A stretch of 64,000 nucleotides of DNA from Hetaerina americana. Its lineage: Eukaryota; Arthropoda; Insecta; Odonata; Calopterygidae. Shown here piece by piece: positions 35,501 to 50,500 of the stretch. The number at the start of each line of letters is the position of its first letter. Position 1 is the stretch's first letter. The notes under the pieces are model-generated. The model saw only the letters and a list, made by a program, of their open reading frames with translations, did no database searches and was not told the DNA's origin. The translations under genes were made by a program, and so were the position numbers. The DNA lies in contig JAKTNV010000023.1 in the NCBI GenBank assembly GCA_022747635.1, positions 4,093,348 to 4,157,347 of the forward strand. Reading direction: 5' to 3'.

Positions 35501-38500
35501 GGCTTCCCACCCTGAGGGCGCGGGTTCAAATCTTGGCGGTGTTGAATATTTTTCAGAGGTATCTCGATCCCTACTCGAGGTGGAGGCTTTGTGGAGGGCA
35601 CTTAGAGTGAGTACGCCGTCCGTCAGATGGGATGTTTAACTGCGGACCCCTTGGCGCCTTTCGTAAAGAGTAGGCTAATGCCGATGCCAGGGTTCTCTCC
35701 ACCCTTCATCCTTTCCTGTCCATCCCCTATGGGGCAAATGACCTCAGCTGTCGGTCGCCTCCCCTCAAAACTACTACTACTACGATAGCAACCAAATAAA
35801 TCAGCATTTGGAAGAGCACTACTTTTGAGTCAATAACATATATCCCATTAAAATTCTTAGAATGAGGCAACACAATATTTCTGCTGCTTTAAACCAGATT
35901 CCAGCATATTGATTTTCAGTGAAATACAGGCATCAATTGAAGCAAGTACTCAAGATTATTATCAACTAGCTCAACACCAATAAAAATAGAAAATTTACAC
36001 CGCACCAGGTCTAGATTTCACAATTCAGTTCATGTTGCTTAACTATACCATTTGGCAACTCATTGATTCTTGGTGCTTTACGAACCCATTTATTAGTTAT
36101 CAAGCTATTTTAAAGACTACAATTGATCGGGTCATTTGAAGACAAACACAATATCTAACCGATTACTAAGCAATCTGAGAACTATTTCAGCCCATACAAA
36201 TTATATAGTCACTCGTGAAGACTAGGAATTTAATAAGGGTAGAAAACATTCGAGATCAAAGATACTGTTTAGCAATACTTTCATTTAGTCCCTCAAAAAT
36301 GAGCATGTGACACACGCAATTTATATGTCTGAAACAAATATGGCATTCAAATTTCAAACATGTTCCACTCTAAGTGTGGACTATTGTAAGCAAAAGTCAA
36401 TGAACACGGGTATTTTCCCACACAGTGACACTGCAGTAAACATTAAGTGCCATGCCAGGGTCAGCCATCATTACAAAAACTATGGAAACAGGAGGCTCAG
36501 ATCAGGGGGGAACAAAAACTCCAATTAATGGTTGGACTAAATCACTCAACAAATATTAATGAAGGGATAATTTTTAAAAAAATTGATTTACATCTTCACC
36601 AACAATCCAATTAATTTTAAGTTCACTATGCATTACTAATGGTTGTGGTTTACATGTAATCATAAAAAAACCTTCCGTCTAGTATCACGTATGTCATCAC
36701 CTCTCCTAAACACAGTAATTTCCATAGATGCATTTGTTCTCATTGCTCACGCAATACTCGAGCAAACAAAAGGCGGATTACATGATATGCATTACACTTT
36801 CATCCAAACAAATCAATGACGGTTAAAGAGCTTGGTGAAAAATTACTTTATCCGAAATTTTATGGAAAATATCAAAATCCCAATGAAGCAATGCAAATCC
36901 ATAAAAAACTAGAGCAAAATGGTTACATAAAAAGTGATGGACCACTATGCCAACTAGCGAGGATAGCTGTGATCGCAGTCATAAAATGGAAGTGAAATAC
37001 AGGGGAAAACACACAACATGTATACGAAATCTCAGTTATCATGAAATATACATGGTGCACTCCTAGAGTATTGCAATTATTTCTTTTACGTCATTTATTG
37101 AACAGATTTGCACCAATACTTGAAATTCTTCAAAGTAATGTACTTGGATGTCTACACATTTTTTCCAGCGACTCGGCCACGACTGGTACGCGCCTTCGGG
37201 GACCTCTAGGAAGGTCTTTGTCACAGCTGATGAATCTCTTCTATGGACAAAAAACTGGTTCCTTCCTGGCCTACCCTAATCCGAGGGAACAAAAAGAAGT
37301 CTGCTGGGGCGACATCAGGACAATAGGGGGGGGGGGTGGAGCAGTGCTGGCACAGGGTGTTTGGCCAGGAACTCACAGACTCATAGCGCATTGTTGTGAT
37401 CGAGTGGCCACGCAGCGGGATGTCTTGTCTCATTCTGATAACCCTTTTCCCGAGTCTTTTTAGCAGATCCATGAAGTAGGCAGCGTTAACTGTCAGTCCT
37501 TGAGGAAAAACTCCTCAAGGACTACTCCTTTACTGTTGAAATAGACAAAGAGTATTGGTTTCACTTTTGACTTGCTCATTCTTGCCTTTTTGGGCTTGGA
37601 GGACTGTTCGTTGTGCCAATCAGAGCTTAGGCATTTAGGTTCTGGGTCGCATTCAAAAACCAAGGTTTTTTATGATGATGTACAAATAATCACATTCATT
37701 TTCAATACATAGCAAAAGTTCACTTGAAATTTCCGCTCCGTTGGTCTTTCGGTCATCTGATAACACCTTGGGCACAAGCTTGGTGCATACCTTCTTCATT
37801 GCTAAATCTTCAGTAACAATTCGAAACAACAGTAGATGACTAGTTCAGTTCAATGAAAACCATCAGGCAGAGTCTAACATGAGCTACATTGTCGTCGGCT
37901 TTGTTGCTGGTTGACAGCCACCCAGAGCATTGTCCGCCATTGACATCCCCCTGGCCCTCCTTTAAGGCCTTTAACCACCTCAAAACTTGTGAGCTGGACA
38001 GAGCGGAGACCCTGTAAGCCTCATGAATCATTTTGTTAGTCTCCGCAAGACATTTTATCAGTTAAGCACAAAAACTAGCAGTCACATTATGTCGCTTGAT
38101 CATCAATTCCATTATTTTGGACATAGTTGGCTTGCCGAGGTTTATAACTGACATTCTGCTGCTTCCACAGCTTGGAGAGCACAGACTGGTTTTGCGGTAA
38201 AACTTAGCACCCCCTCCACCTACTCTAAGGGGTTTGATCCCTCCCGGACCAATAGAAGTGGTGTGGTGAATTCAATTTCATTACTTTCAGAATGCACCCT
38301 GTATCACTAAGGAGAGGCATAGATCATTCCTGCTCCTACTTTTATGTTTTCCCACACAAAATGCTTAATAGAAAACAATGGTTATCACAGAAACAACATT
38401 TGGAACAATGGTAAGTTATTCCCAAAAAATTCTATGGAAACACTAAATGAAATTTAAGGTCATTTCCCATTTCGCTAGTTTCCACTCTCCAGTTCGAAAT

Positions 38501-41500
38501 AGATCCTACCTAGAAGCCCCTCTCTGCTATAAACCAGTTCCAGGTACACTCTTCCGCTACACAGATGGGTTCAAAATAGAGAAATAACTGAAGTACATCT
38601 GCCTTACTGTTTTCCCAAATTCTCAACATTCTTTTAACCTATATGTCTAGAAGTTCTTAACGCTCAGCTAATTCAGTCCTCCTTTCTGGATTATTTTTAT
38701 TGGTGCATTAATAACTTTGTGGAAAACTAACAGTTCGTCTGACAATGGCTAATAAAGGATCACCTACTTTGATTACATTCATGTAGATGATCATGTTGAC
38801 ATAAATGCGAGTGGTGATACAAGTGATGCCATGTGTTGACATCCGTAAATGCCGATGACGTCCACAGAATTTTTAAAATGTGCACATTTTTTCAAACGTG
38901 CCAATACAAATTGCACAAAGTAGTTCATTATTGGGAACATTTCATGAAGCATAAAATAATGACCAAAAAGGTAAAAAATGACTCCCTGGTTAAAAGTTAA
39001 CAAAGCTGGCAGAATGATCCTTTTAACAGTGCAAATAGATTATGATGTAACACAAAAAATTCATGTTGATATCAGATAGTGACTTGGCAAGTTCTTAAGT
39101 TTATAAAAATATGCTTTCACTTAAAAGATATATTCCAATTGCCAAGGAAAGATGTGACATGCCTTTTTCCTCAGCCTAAAATTCAAAGGGGGAAAAATGA
39201 TTGAAAAAAAGGATGGAAACTTCAGTTGACACAAAACCCTTTTCTTGGTTCTGCACGTTTCATAATAACCAGTTTCCATGGAACATCAAAATGTTTTTCT
39301 TAACATATTTCTACAATGCTAACCAATTTCTGCACCTTACCCGCGTAAGGATATAACGAGTCAAAATTGGAATTCAATTCTGCAACCATTCAGTGTAATG
39401 CCCTGAGACAATTCTAGTCATTGGAAACAATTACATAAATTTATTTATTCACCCCTTCAACCATGAAGCGAATGAAATGCCAAAATATCTTGGCAGCTTT
39501 TACAGCTAAATTATTGTTTCATCAGCAAAAGAGAAATTAACATTGTGTGAGGCCAATATCAAAAAACCACCAGCATAACCAATACTTTCACAATTTAAGT
39601 GCATATGGTCATTAAAATTTAAGGAACACTTCTGCAAACCCAGATAAATAGTATCAGCAAAAATCAAATCTATAGTTACTGTAAAAAACAAAAGATCTAC
39701 AACAACAGACAAATTCAGAAAAAGATCAAAATGAGCCAAGATATACAAAACCCAACACTACCTACCCAGTGGCAATTAGAATTCGGAAAAAGAGGAATGA
39801 AAAAATTATCATCCTGAAAACCGCGTTCAATAATGTGTCAGGTCATGTGTAAAAAATGAAGTCAAAACTTCATAGAAATATGAGTCAAAAATGGTAGCAA
39901 GCATTTCCATGCAAAAGATAATCTTAAAAAAAAAGGCAGAGCAGTTCTTAAATAATGTGGAGTTTAGACAGTTTTTTTGCAGAATAAACTGCACCTGACC
40001 AAATTATCTTGAACAAATGCAAGCTAATTTCTGACTTAAAATGGTCAACAGGCATACACACTTTACTCCTGTATAAGACTTTACATCATTATGCACAAAA
40101 TTGAACTTTATGACTTTTACACCAAAAACTCCAAACAATTCATACCTCAACATGAATAGGGTTTCACAACATTGGCAAGCCTCTAGTCAAATATAGAAAG
40201 CCATCTAAAACTATGGATAAAACTATCTCCAGCAACAGATGAACCTACGACAAAAAATATGGACCACAGAAATTTAATAATGAAGAGAGAAGTGACTTCA
40301 TAAGTGAAGATTAACCATAAAAAATTAAAGATGTATTACAGATTCACCAATAAGCAATTCGTCTTTATTCTTTAGAATTCCACTTCAAAATAAAGCATTT
40401 CACTTTTTAATCAACGTTCTTGGAATTTCAAGAGCAAAACCATTCAATGCATTATAAACATACTACTTAAATGTTGAATATACAAATGTTAAATGATTAA
40501 CCAAAACTACTACGAAAAATTTTGCACATAAGTAACAACACTAATCAAAATTGCATTACGATATATTTAAATAATAAATTCTATTATTAACCATTTACCT
40601 GTTTTCATGATGTCAACAGTCTTGCGACCAAGTAACTCAATAGACATAGGTTAAACCAACAATAATAAGAGCAGGTAAAACTGAGCACCAAAAGGAAAAA
40701 CTGCCCACATGAAAACTGACCATGATTATATAAATTTATCCGGTTGGATAACTACATTACATTTTATCTAGCTTATTACAGAAGTGATCTTTTAAATACA
40801 AAATGCTGGCTTATCACACCATTGAGAATTTGGCAACACATTCTGGCTTCCAAATGTATCTCTCTTTAAGCAAAAATGGCCCTCAAAAAAACAATTTACT
40901 CCATTAATAATACAAGTCCAGACCTTTAAGCTACACGCAACACTACAATCAGTTTGATAAGGAACTAACTTCTGGAATGCTATACTATATATAACATCAG
41001 AATGGCAAATTAAGTTCTCAAACAGCAAACTGCCAAATTAACATCACAGAAAAAAATGAGTTCTCTTTAGGTTTATGCATCATGTTTTCATGCCCCCATA
41101 TCCTTAATTCTTGACTTAAAAAAGGAATTCAAATGAATGACCAAAATATGCAACAAAATATATAGGTTGAACTACAAATATTTCCATTTGGAATATGGGA
41201 CATTTCCCAAATAAGAGCACCGAGACATGGGTGGGGAATTGTGCAACCGGACATGCATGCCTTTTTTTCCATCTTTTCTGTAGCAGTCAGAAAAATGTGA
41301 ATGTTTCGTCATGGAGATAATCCTCCCACCACTACCCAACAATCACATTGGGGATGTGCTAAGTTTTTGATACAGGTATTTTGGAACCAACCTTGCCATT
41401 GCAGTCTATCCCAAAGGACTGATTTTCTGAATTTAACCTATAACATCTACAGCCCAAGCCAAGTCTCGCAACCTGTAGCACTGATCTGCAGTAACATTGA

Positions 41501-44500
41501 GTCTGATTATAGTATGGTGACAATCATTTACAAAAACCAGAATTGCACGTCCATTCACTTAATCCCAGTCAGCCAAGGCTATATACAACTGAATTATAAT
41601 TTGGAGACTTCTGGGCTACGCTTTACAAACGATGTTACCTGTCCATGTGTCTTACCACAGGTGTATCGAGTAACTTCTTCGCATTTATTCAACGCCATGC
41701 TTTTCCTAAGGATCATCAATATAAATCGAGGGCACTTGAGTTCAGGCTCCATGAGATGGAACAGAAAAAGGAAATTTTCAATTTCATGTCTAAGGCTGAC
41801 ATTAATCTATTTCCTTTCTGCCACCACCCTGTCATAAAATTATTTGCGAAAGCCAGTTATACCAAATATAACAACACCAACTGAAACCAAGTTGGAAACA
41901 AAACAATTTTTTTAACAGAGCATTTGTCACCAAATTTTATGAATTGGCATGTTTTCACTTCTTGTAAGGTGGAAAATTTAACACTGGTAACATATGCACA
42001 TCAATTGTAGTTGAGACTGACTAAAATATGGAGAGAGACAAGAAGAATAGATACTTTAAGTCAGAAAGAAAAGATTTAAATAGTTCATTTGACAATGAAA
42101 TGAACTTTGGTTGTCTTTAGTTAGGCCAATTGTAGAACAAAAACTTTCATTGCATACGATGACATGATGCCGATTTGGTAACGTAGACTATGGGCAACTT
42201 GAAAGTATTTGAACAAAGGAAATTAACAGCATGTGAGAGAATGGATGTATTGACATCCCTACAGGAAGCGCCGAGCCCGAGTGGTAATTGGAATGGTTGT
42301 AGCAACAAGATATGGCTGATATAGTACTGAGCTGTTCTCTACGTTTTATGATATATAACAATCAGGACACTAAGAACTATTCATTCACAACATGAGAGAA
42401 ATTACCAATCAAAAGAAAGCAACCCGACCCATGAACTACAAATTTGACATGGCTCGTGCATTCTGGAGATGTGCTGGCAGGAGTAATGACATTTACTCCT
42501 TAGCTCCCAGGACCCATGACACCAGATAAGTCCAAGGGTAAGAGCCGGATGAAAGGTAGTCCTAGCAGCATAAATCCTCTGAGGTGGCTGCAAAGGCATC
42601 AGACCCCAGAGGGGTGGCCATTTAAGTGAAAAGTATTTTGTTTTTAAAGAATATAAATGTTTTAAAGAAGGTAAAAGATAACCACCTCAAGTAATTAACC
42701 CACAAAACAATGAATTGTATATGAGCCTAGTAACTAGTGGATTAGGACCACTGGGCCTTCACAAAAGCCTTTCACATAGGTCACTTTATGTATTTCCCAG
42801 CCCATAACCTGCACTTTTTCTTGCTTCAAAATAAGCTCAATAATCAGCCTGCATATTATGGGCTTGGGGTACGAGGATACAACATTGACCTCTCAAGTGC
42901 AAGCCTATCCACGGGAAAAATACTATTATGTATTTTACCTCACATTGGGCATTAAGAATGGTTGCTTTGAGTATGGGTTTCGAAAATATCAAAATAATTA
43001 ACCATGGGCTATATTAAAAGTTACAATGATAATAACTTCATGGGATCTCAAGAGAGATGTCGTACAATATTGCATTTAAACTTGAATTTGTGATTTACGC
43101 TTCAGAACAAGGAAACTAAGCAGCTGAAATGAGTTTTGGCCCAATGAGGACAAATTTTAGAGATTCTATGTCGAATAAATGTTGAATGTGTAACCGATAA
43201 CTTTTAAATTCAATTTTCTTTGTATTAAGTGTAAACATCAAAATAATTCTATTTTTTTTGTCTGGTCCAAGTATTTCCAGTAAATCCCATTCCACCGTAC
43301 TCCCCTAAGTACACTCCAAAATATCATTCACTAAAAACAAACTCTGTTCCTCCTTTAACATTAGGCAATGAATCACCCCTCAACATCTGCAAAAACTAAT
43401 ACCACACTTCGTGGAAACCTTCTTCCACATAAGGCTCTACCAGTTCCTAAACTGGTCTCCCTCCACACTGTTTCATTTAATCATTGTTTCAATGGGTCAT
43501 TGCCTTCCAGACACATGGCTTAAACTTAAAACCATCAAGATGGCATGCATCTGGCACCTGGGGGACTGCTCAGACCATGGGCTGAACTTTGCCCACCAGG
43601 AGTGCACCACATCTTGCCGTTGACCCTCACCTCAACCGATCACCCCAAAAAAAACCTTCTTTCACCTCTCCTGCATTCATCCTCCCGATACCCTACACAT
43701 CGCCCCTATCCTCTCCTTCCTAGATTGAGAAAAGTGATAAATATTTTTATTTATTAGGTAATCTACTGGTTAAGGTAGGTTTTTGTATGGACATAATTAC
43801 TAATTAAATAATTTGTCACACCTAGCAAAACACTACATCCTACTCTACATAAGGTCCCTCTTTACCTCCGAGTACTTTCTTCCTCCCTTCATCCCGTCCA
43901 ACATCCCTATCCTGTTCCTTCCCTTTCCTCGTTTGCCTAACATTCTCCCCTCTGTTACAGTCTTCAACATCCCACTGCCAGTCAATACCCCCTTCAGCCA
44001 CTTTTCCTGCCTCCATACGATTTCTCCCAACAAACCCCTCTCTTCGCTCACCATACCAAGTACTTCCTCATTTGTTTTCTTCTCTGTCCATTTCACCTTC
44101 TCTATTCTTCTCCACACCCACATTTCAAAAGCCTCCAGTCTACGTCTATCCTCCTGCTTCAATGACCACGTTTCCTCGCCATACATAGCTACGCTCCATA
44201 TCGAAGATTTTACGAGTCTTATCTTAACATCCTTAATCGACGTCCCTCTCATCAACTCCCTCCTCCTTGCCTAGTGCAATTCTTCCCCTTACTTTGACCC
44301 TGTTGGTCCAAAACACTAATGTTTAGCTTAGCCTTTTTCTTTCTAGAGAATCGCATAACCTCGGTTTTATTAATATTTATTCTCATCCCATACCTGTCGC
44401 ACTGAATTTCCAATTCACTCAGCAATGCTTGCTATCCCTTGCCTGACTAACGAACTTAAGCTTTATCATCAGCAAACCTAACTGATTTTACGAATTCCCC

Positions 44501-47500
44501 GCCCACTTTCATTCCTACCTCCAGTTCTTCCCATGCCTCTTTAATCATTTCCTCTGCATACAGGTTGAACAGCAACGGTGATAATGGGCAACCCTGCCTT
44601 ACACCTCTTCCTAACACTGCCCGTCCGGCAGTGAGCAGTCTGAGACATGTACAGGTTGCGGATTAGCCTCCTTTCCCTCCAATCTATTCCTATTTTCCGC
44701 AATATACCCATTAGTTTTTCCCAATTCACTCATCAAAAGCTTTTTCGAAATCTACGAAACAGGCAAATACCTCCTGGTTGTGTTCTATATTCCTCTCGAT
44801 TAATAATCTCATTACTGCAATGGCATCACGCGTACCTCTCCCCTTCCTTAACTCAAACTGATCATCCCTTAAGTAATCATTTGCCCTACTCTCTATCCTT
44901 TTGTTCATGATCCTGAGAACAACTTTAGCTGCGTGGGATATCAAACGTATCGTCCTGTAGTCCTCACATGATGTAGCCTTTACCTTTCTCAGAATAGGAA
45001 CTAAAACTGATCTCACAAAATCTTCCGGCCAGATTCCTTCCTCATAAATACTACGGATCAGCCCATACAGCCTCTTCCTCCTGAATTTCCCTAAACATTT
45101 CAATAGTTCTGCTGGAATGTTATCCACCCCCATGGCCTTATTTAGTTTCATCTCCCTTAATGCCCTTTCTATCTCAATGTCAAGTATGCCTGGACCTAAG
45201 CTATCTTCCTCTATGTCATGCTCATTTTCTATGTCTATCTTGTTGGTCTAAGTTCTGCTATATATTCCTTCCATCTCTCCTGGGTCAACTATTACCTTAC
45301 CCGCATTAGCTCTAACAGTTAGTATACTACCTTGATCAAAAAGTTCCCGGAATAACCACCGTGTGGCGCTCCCATCGTTCCGATTTGAGTTCTGTTTTTT
45401 TTGTTAAATTGGTACATCTGTTGTTGATATTCCCTTTAAATCTTAGTGTCATAACTTGACATTTGCAAAAGTTACGTAGACAAGAGTACATCTATCTCTG
45501 TGTGTGTTGGCGATTTTTTACAATTGCAGAAATGGATTTAAATTTGCAACAACGAACTTGTATTACATTTTGCGTAAAAAACGGATTTAGTGGCGCACGG
45601 ACGTTGGAAATGTTGGAAAAGTGTTTCGGCAACGATTCTCTAAAAAAAAACGGTCGTTTACCAGTGGCACGAGCGGTTCAGAAGTGGTCGTGAGTCAATC
45701 GAAGATGATGAACGCAGTGGCAGACCATCGACATCGAAAGTCGGTGAAAAAATTGATAAAGTAAAAGAAATGTTGGTCAATAACCGCAAATTAACCATCA
45801 GAGAAATAGCGGAGGACTTGAACATTGCCTATGGATCCGCCCAAGACATTGTGGTTAATGATTTGGGTTTCCGTCGTGTAGCAGCAAAGTTGGTTCCAAA
45901 AGACCTCAATTTCATGCAAAAAAGAGACCGTGTTGACGTCGCAAAAGACATGATTTGCGAGGCTGAATACGATCCCACATTCATCAAAAGGATCATTACT
46001 GGAGACGAGACGTGGGTTTATGAGTACGACACGCAATCCAGACATCAGGCAAGTGAATGGCGTTCACCAAATGAGCCGAGACCAAAAAAACCACGTCGTT
46101 TTCAGTCAAAAAAGAAGGCAATGCTGACGGTTTTCATGGATTACAACGGTGTAGTGCATCATGAATTTTTGCCAGAAGGCCAGACAGTAAACAAAGAGTA
46201 TTATTTGGGCGTTATGAGACGTTTGCGTGAAGCAATTCGCCGAAAGAGACCAGAAATGTGGGCAGAAAACTCGTGGATTTTGCACCATGATAACGCACCG
46301 TTGCACAGTGCTATCATTATTCGTAATTTTTTGACGAAAAATGCAACAAATACCATCCAACAGCCACCGAATTCACCTGATTTGGCTCCCTGTGACTTCT
46401 TTCTGTTCAATCGAGTTAAAAAACCATTACGGAGAACGCGTTTTAGCAGCCGAGAGGAAGTAATGGAAAAATCGCAGGAAGCACTGATGGACATACCGAA
46501 AACCGACCGTAACTTTTGCAAATGTCAAGTTATGACACTAAGATTTAAAGGGAATATCAACAACAGATGTACCAATTTAACAAAAAAAACAGAACTCAAA
46601 TCGGAACGATGGGAGCACCACACGGTGGTTATTCCGGGAACTTTTTGATCAAGGTAGTAGATCTCCCTTTCTTACTTCCCGATAAAGATCTATATTTGCT
46701 GTACAGCACACCGATTTCACCCTTCCTCTGCAGACTTTCCATATCCTCGCACTGCGTCTTCCACCATGCTTCTTTTACTTGATTCGTTTCCCACCTCAAT
46801 TTATTGTTTACTTCTTTGTACTTCATTTTGCCTAACTCTGTATTGGCATTCTTCCATTTTCTCCGCTCATCCATCTTTGTAATCATCTTATCCGTGATCC
46901 ATGGTTTCCTAGTCCTTTCAGTGTTAATGGTTCCATTTGTCTTTTGCGGCTTTAGACAACCCTTTCTTGATACTTTCCCATTTTTCTTCGATAGTACTTA
47001 GCTCTTTACCATCCCCCATGATTTCCTCTATCGCCTGTTGGTACTCAGTCCTTTTCAAACCGTTCAATGCTTCTACATTCCATTTCATAACCCGCCGCCC
47101 CTGCCTTATCTTTTTGAAACGGATGCTACATTTCATAACAACTAAATTGTGGTCAGAGTCCGCATCCGCTCCCGGGAAGTTGTGCGAATTTATCACACTG
47201 TTCCTAAACCTGTGTGATAAATATATACTGGATATATTACAAAACCAAAACTGTCTCTTTATTTTGGTTTCATTTTAGAAGTTTTATAATCCGTTGCCAA
47301 GCGTTTCCAAAACTAAATTCATAAACTATAAGAAAATTCACACTTTACCATCTTTAAAATCTACTTTATGACAGAAGGAAAACTTTTTGTGAACGGCATA
47401 GATGATTATTTTATGCTCCACAAAATGGTACAACCCATCAAACATTTCATACATTCAGTCCCCAATGACTGAGTTTACAAAAATTGATGCACACATTTTA

Positions 47501-50500
47501 GCACTTGTCAATCCCTAAAACCTTGGAAAGCCAATCCATCACCTGCCAAGTTCACTACAGAAATGGATTTCAAGTTTCTAAGTTGAATACATTGAATCTG
47601 CATGAGCATCATATCTTTATCCACCACATTGCAAACCTCACATCATTATATTGAAATAGATAGGAGAAATTAGATAATAGATAACCATGGCTAAAATACC
47701 TAATTGAGCAATACAAAAATTCTGCTTCTGATTAATGTATTTACTACAAACTTGCGCACAAACATCCTTCTAGAGTACGCAAGCCAAATCCCCAATCTCT
47801 GGATGCCAATTAATCCAGACTACGAGTGGACCCACTAAGTCATCACTCCATATATATGCTGCCCTTTACCACCTGTAATGTTTCAGAGGCAGTATTTTCC
47901 ACACCTTACTCATGAATGAATCAACTGCTATCGACAATTCTTAAACTAAATGCATAATAAATAATTTGCCAAGCTTATGAGGCCAATATGAAAAAGTGGC
48001 GTGTGTCTAGAAGTAAGAGCTTTCCAATGGGTGCCAATATGACTGCTATGCCAACTAAATAGAGGTTGTCACGAGTTTAACTACAAGAGAATACTGGTCA
48101 ACTGGATGGAAACAGAAAAAATTCTGACCATCATTGGACCAATTCTCCACTCAAAAAATTATCTAAATACAACTCTTGCAGGAAAGTAAGGTTGTTGAGA
48201 GGAGCACTCTTCCATCACCTGTTAGCATTAATACTGAATCTTGAAAGTAGCAGACATTAGTTCATAAAGAAAGATCAATTATCAAAGTAAGATCATACCC
48301 TGACATTCTTTTAGTAAACGCACATTATTATGTGTTTATTATACATAGTGACTTTGAATTGTCATACTCCTCTAAAAATGTGTCTTATCGAATACATGTA
48401 GGAAAGGACAATTACAGCATATGAGGTCTACCCAGGTTAAGAGTATTGAATGTCCTGTCTATATCTTTGAGGCCAAAACTATATTTTTATGACAAGCAAC
48501 AAAATATGAATCCTTATTAATACCATAAAAGGCATACCTATTCATTTTACCATTTGATCATAGATAACCTTTTCTATTTTTTAAAAGGTCGACTGAATAC
48601 ACCGACAATTAAAATCGACTAGAAATCAATACTACACGCAAGACTGTCTTTAGTTAATCTTCTAAGACATATATTTCCACAATCAAGGCACAAATCAAAG
48701 ATGAAACAAAAATTGAAGACAACATTATAATGTACAATTTGAGATTTATCAATCAGGGTGCGCATTTGACAGATGCTTTTTGTGGTCTTTGCCAAACTAA
48801 TTATGAAGGCACTCCTAATTGGATGAAGAAAGGAGATAATACCATGAAATACGTAGTATCTCCATCAATACTTTCAGAAACTTTGAGTAACAGAAAAGGA
48901 ATTAATACAGGGCACAGTTTACGATGCCATAAATATAGTGAGAATCAAAAAGGACCTACTTAAGACTGTTGAAGAACAATTTTGATTCATATAGAAATGG
49001 GGCCTTAAAAATTCAGTTACTGGCCCATGCCTATACCTAAGAGGAAATTAATTTACCTATTCATGGTGAAGATGGGTTCTGCACCCCCAGACTGATTAGA
49101 AAAGTTTCTAACCTGTCTTAATTTATCACCAGAGATTATCAGGGAGAAGTTATAAGCCTAAACATATAATGTTATTCAGTAAAAGATTAAAAATTAAAAT
49201 ATAACTCAGTTACCCACCATAAAATGATAGATAACACACACATGTAAAGGTTGCTATAAAAGAGGTCAACATCTGTGAATGCAGATGGCCATGAAGAGAC
49301 AATTGATAATGTGACCAACTATCTATGCTCTAAAGCAACTAGAACTGACAACATTAAACCAAGTAGAAATGGCACAGAAATCTAGGGGCTTTAAAAAAGT
49401 CAGAGTTAAAACAACTGATTACTAGCCTAAAGTCTGGATGACTTCCAACTTGTTTCAGAATGTTAAGATTCATGAGGAAAAATGTTCCTTTGCCTGAATA
49501 TTATTCTACTCACTTCAAAATACTACTCCAAAATCATCAGGTTACCTAACACGCTCTTTTCACCCCTCTCCTTACAGACAAGGACCATTCATTTCTTCAA
49601 GTAACAAGTGGGGAGGTTAACCCGCAGAAAGATTAATTATACTACATCATTTTCATGCATAATGTTGTAGCATCACAGAAAGCTCAGCCGATTAAAGAGG
49701 AGAAAGATGAGGCATAAGAGACAGAGTTGAGCCACAGATTGCCCATCTCTCAAGTCTTGCAGCAGTGTAGTTAATCATGGGTTTATCCCAATCAAAATAC
49801 ACAGGCCTTAAAAATAGGGTGCCGTGGTGAAACAGGAATGGAATACAAAACCAAATGCATGAAAATTTAGCTTCAACCTGAAAGTGAGGAAGAGAATGTT
49901 CAGATCGGGAAATAGAGCCAACCCCTACACAGCACAACAGTTATTTTGTCAAGCTGCCATGCCTAGTAAAATTGAGCCATTTGATTGACAAATTAAACAG
50001 AGAATACAGATTTCCCTCCTAATGAAGTGCAAATTCATAAGACCCAATTCAAACTGCATTTTATGTAGACATACAATCTCATATCTATTTAAGAATTTCA
50101 TTCAAACTTAATGTAAATATTTAATTTTTCAATGTACACACAGCAGAGAGAGTCAATGGAAGAATTGAAAAATATATTTAAGTAGAAGGAAGTATGAAGA
50201 ATTGAATAATAAACCGAGGCGACAATCAAAAGAGCGAAAGCAGCATGGAGGATGCCTCAGTGCAAGGACATAGAAAGTGTACACAGATCGGAAAAGAAAG
50301 AAATACTTGGTTGTTCCACATATATTTTATTAACACGACCTAGGTTTCGACTTACAAAGTCATCATCAGGTAAAGAACAGAAGACACAGGGCTTTATATA
50401 GTGGATAGAGAACTGGAGAGGGGAGGTGTTTGAGAAGAGGGAGGAGGGGAAAGAGAAAGGGAAAAGGTGTGTAAGTTTGGGGGGAGGGGGAAAAGACGGT

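Noticed and set aside
41301..41837. 178-codon plus-strand frame in the large intron
   Set aside because: It has no domain, no splice context, contains a second overlapping frame of similar quality, and lies antisense in an intron. It reads like a chance frame.
44041..44270. Plus-strand frames in 43.8-45.0 kb
   Set aside because: They are shadows of the minus-strand LINE reverse transcriptase.
45770..46648. 292-codon frame taken as a complete transposase
   Set aside because: Its ATG is internal; the protein begins at 45,532 and the HTH part is in another frame because of the A9 tract.
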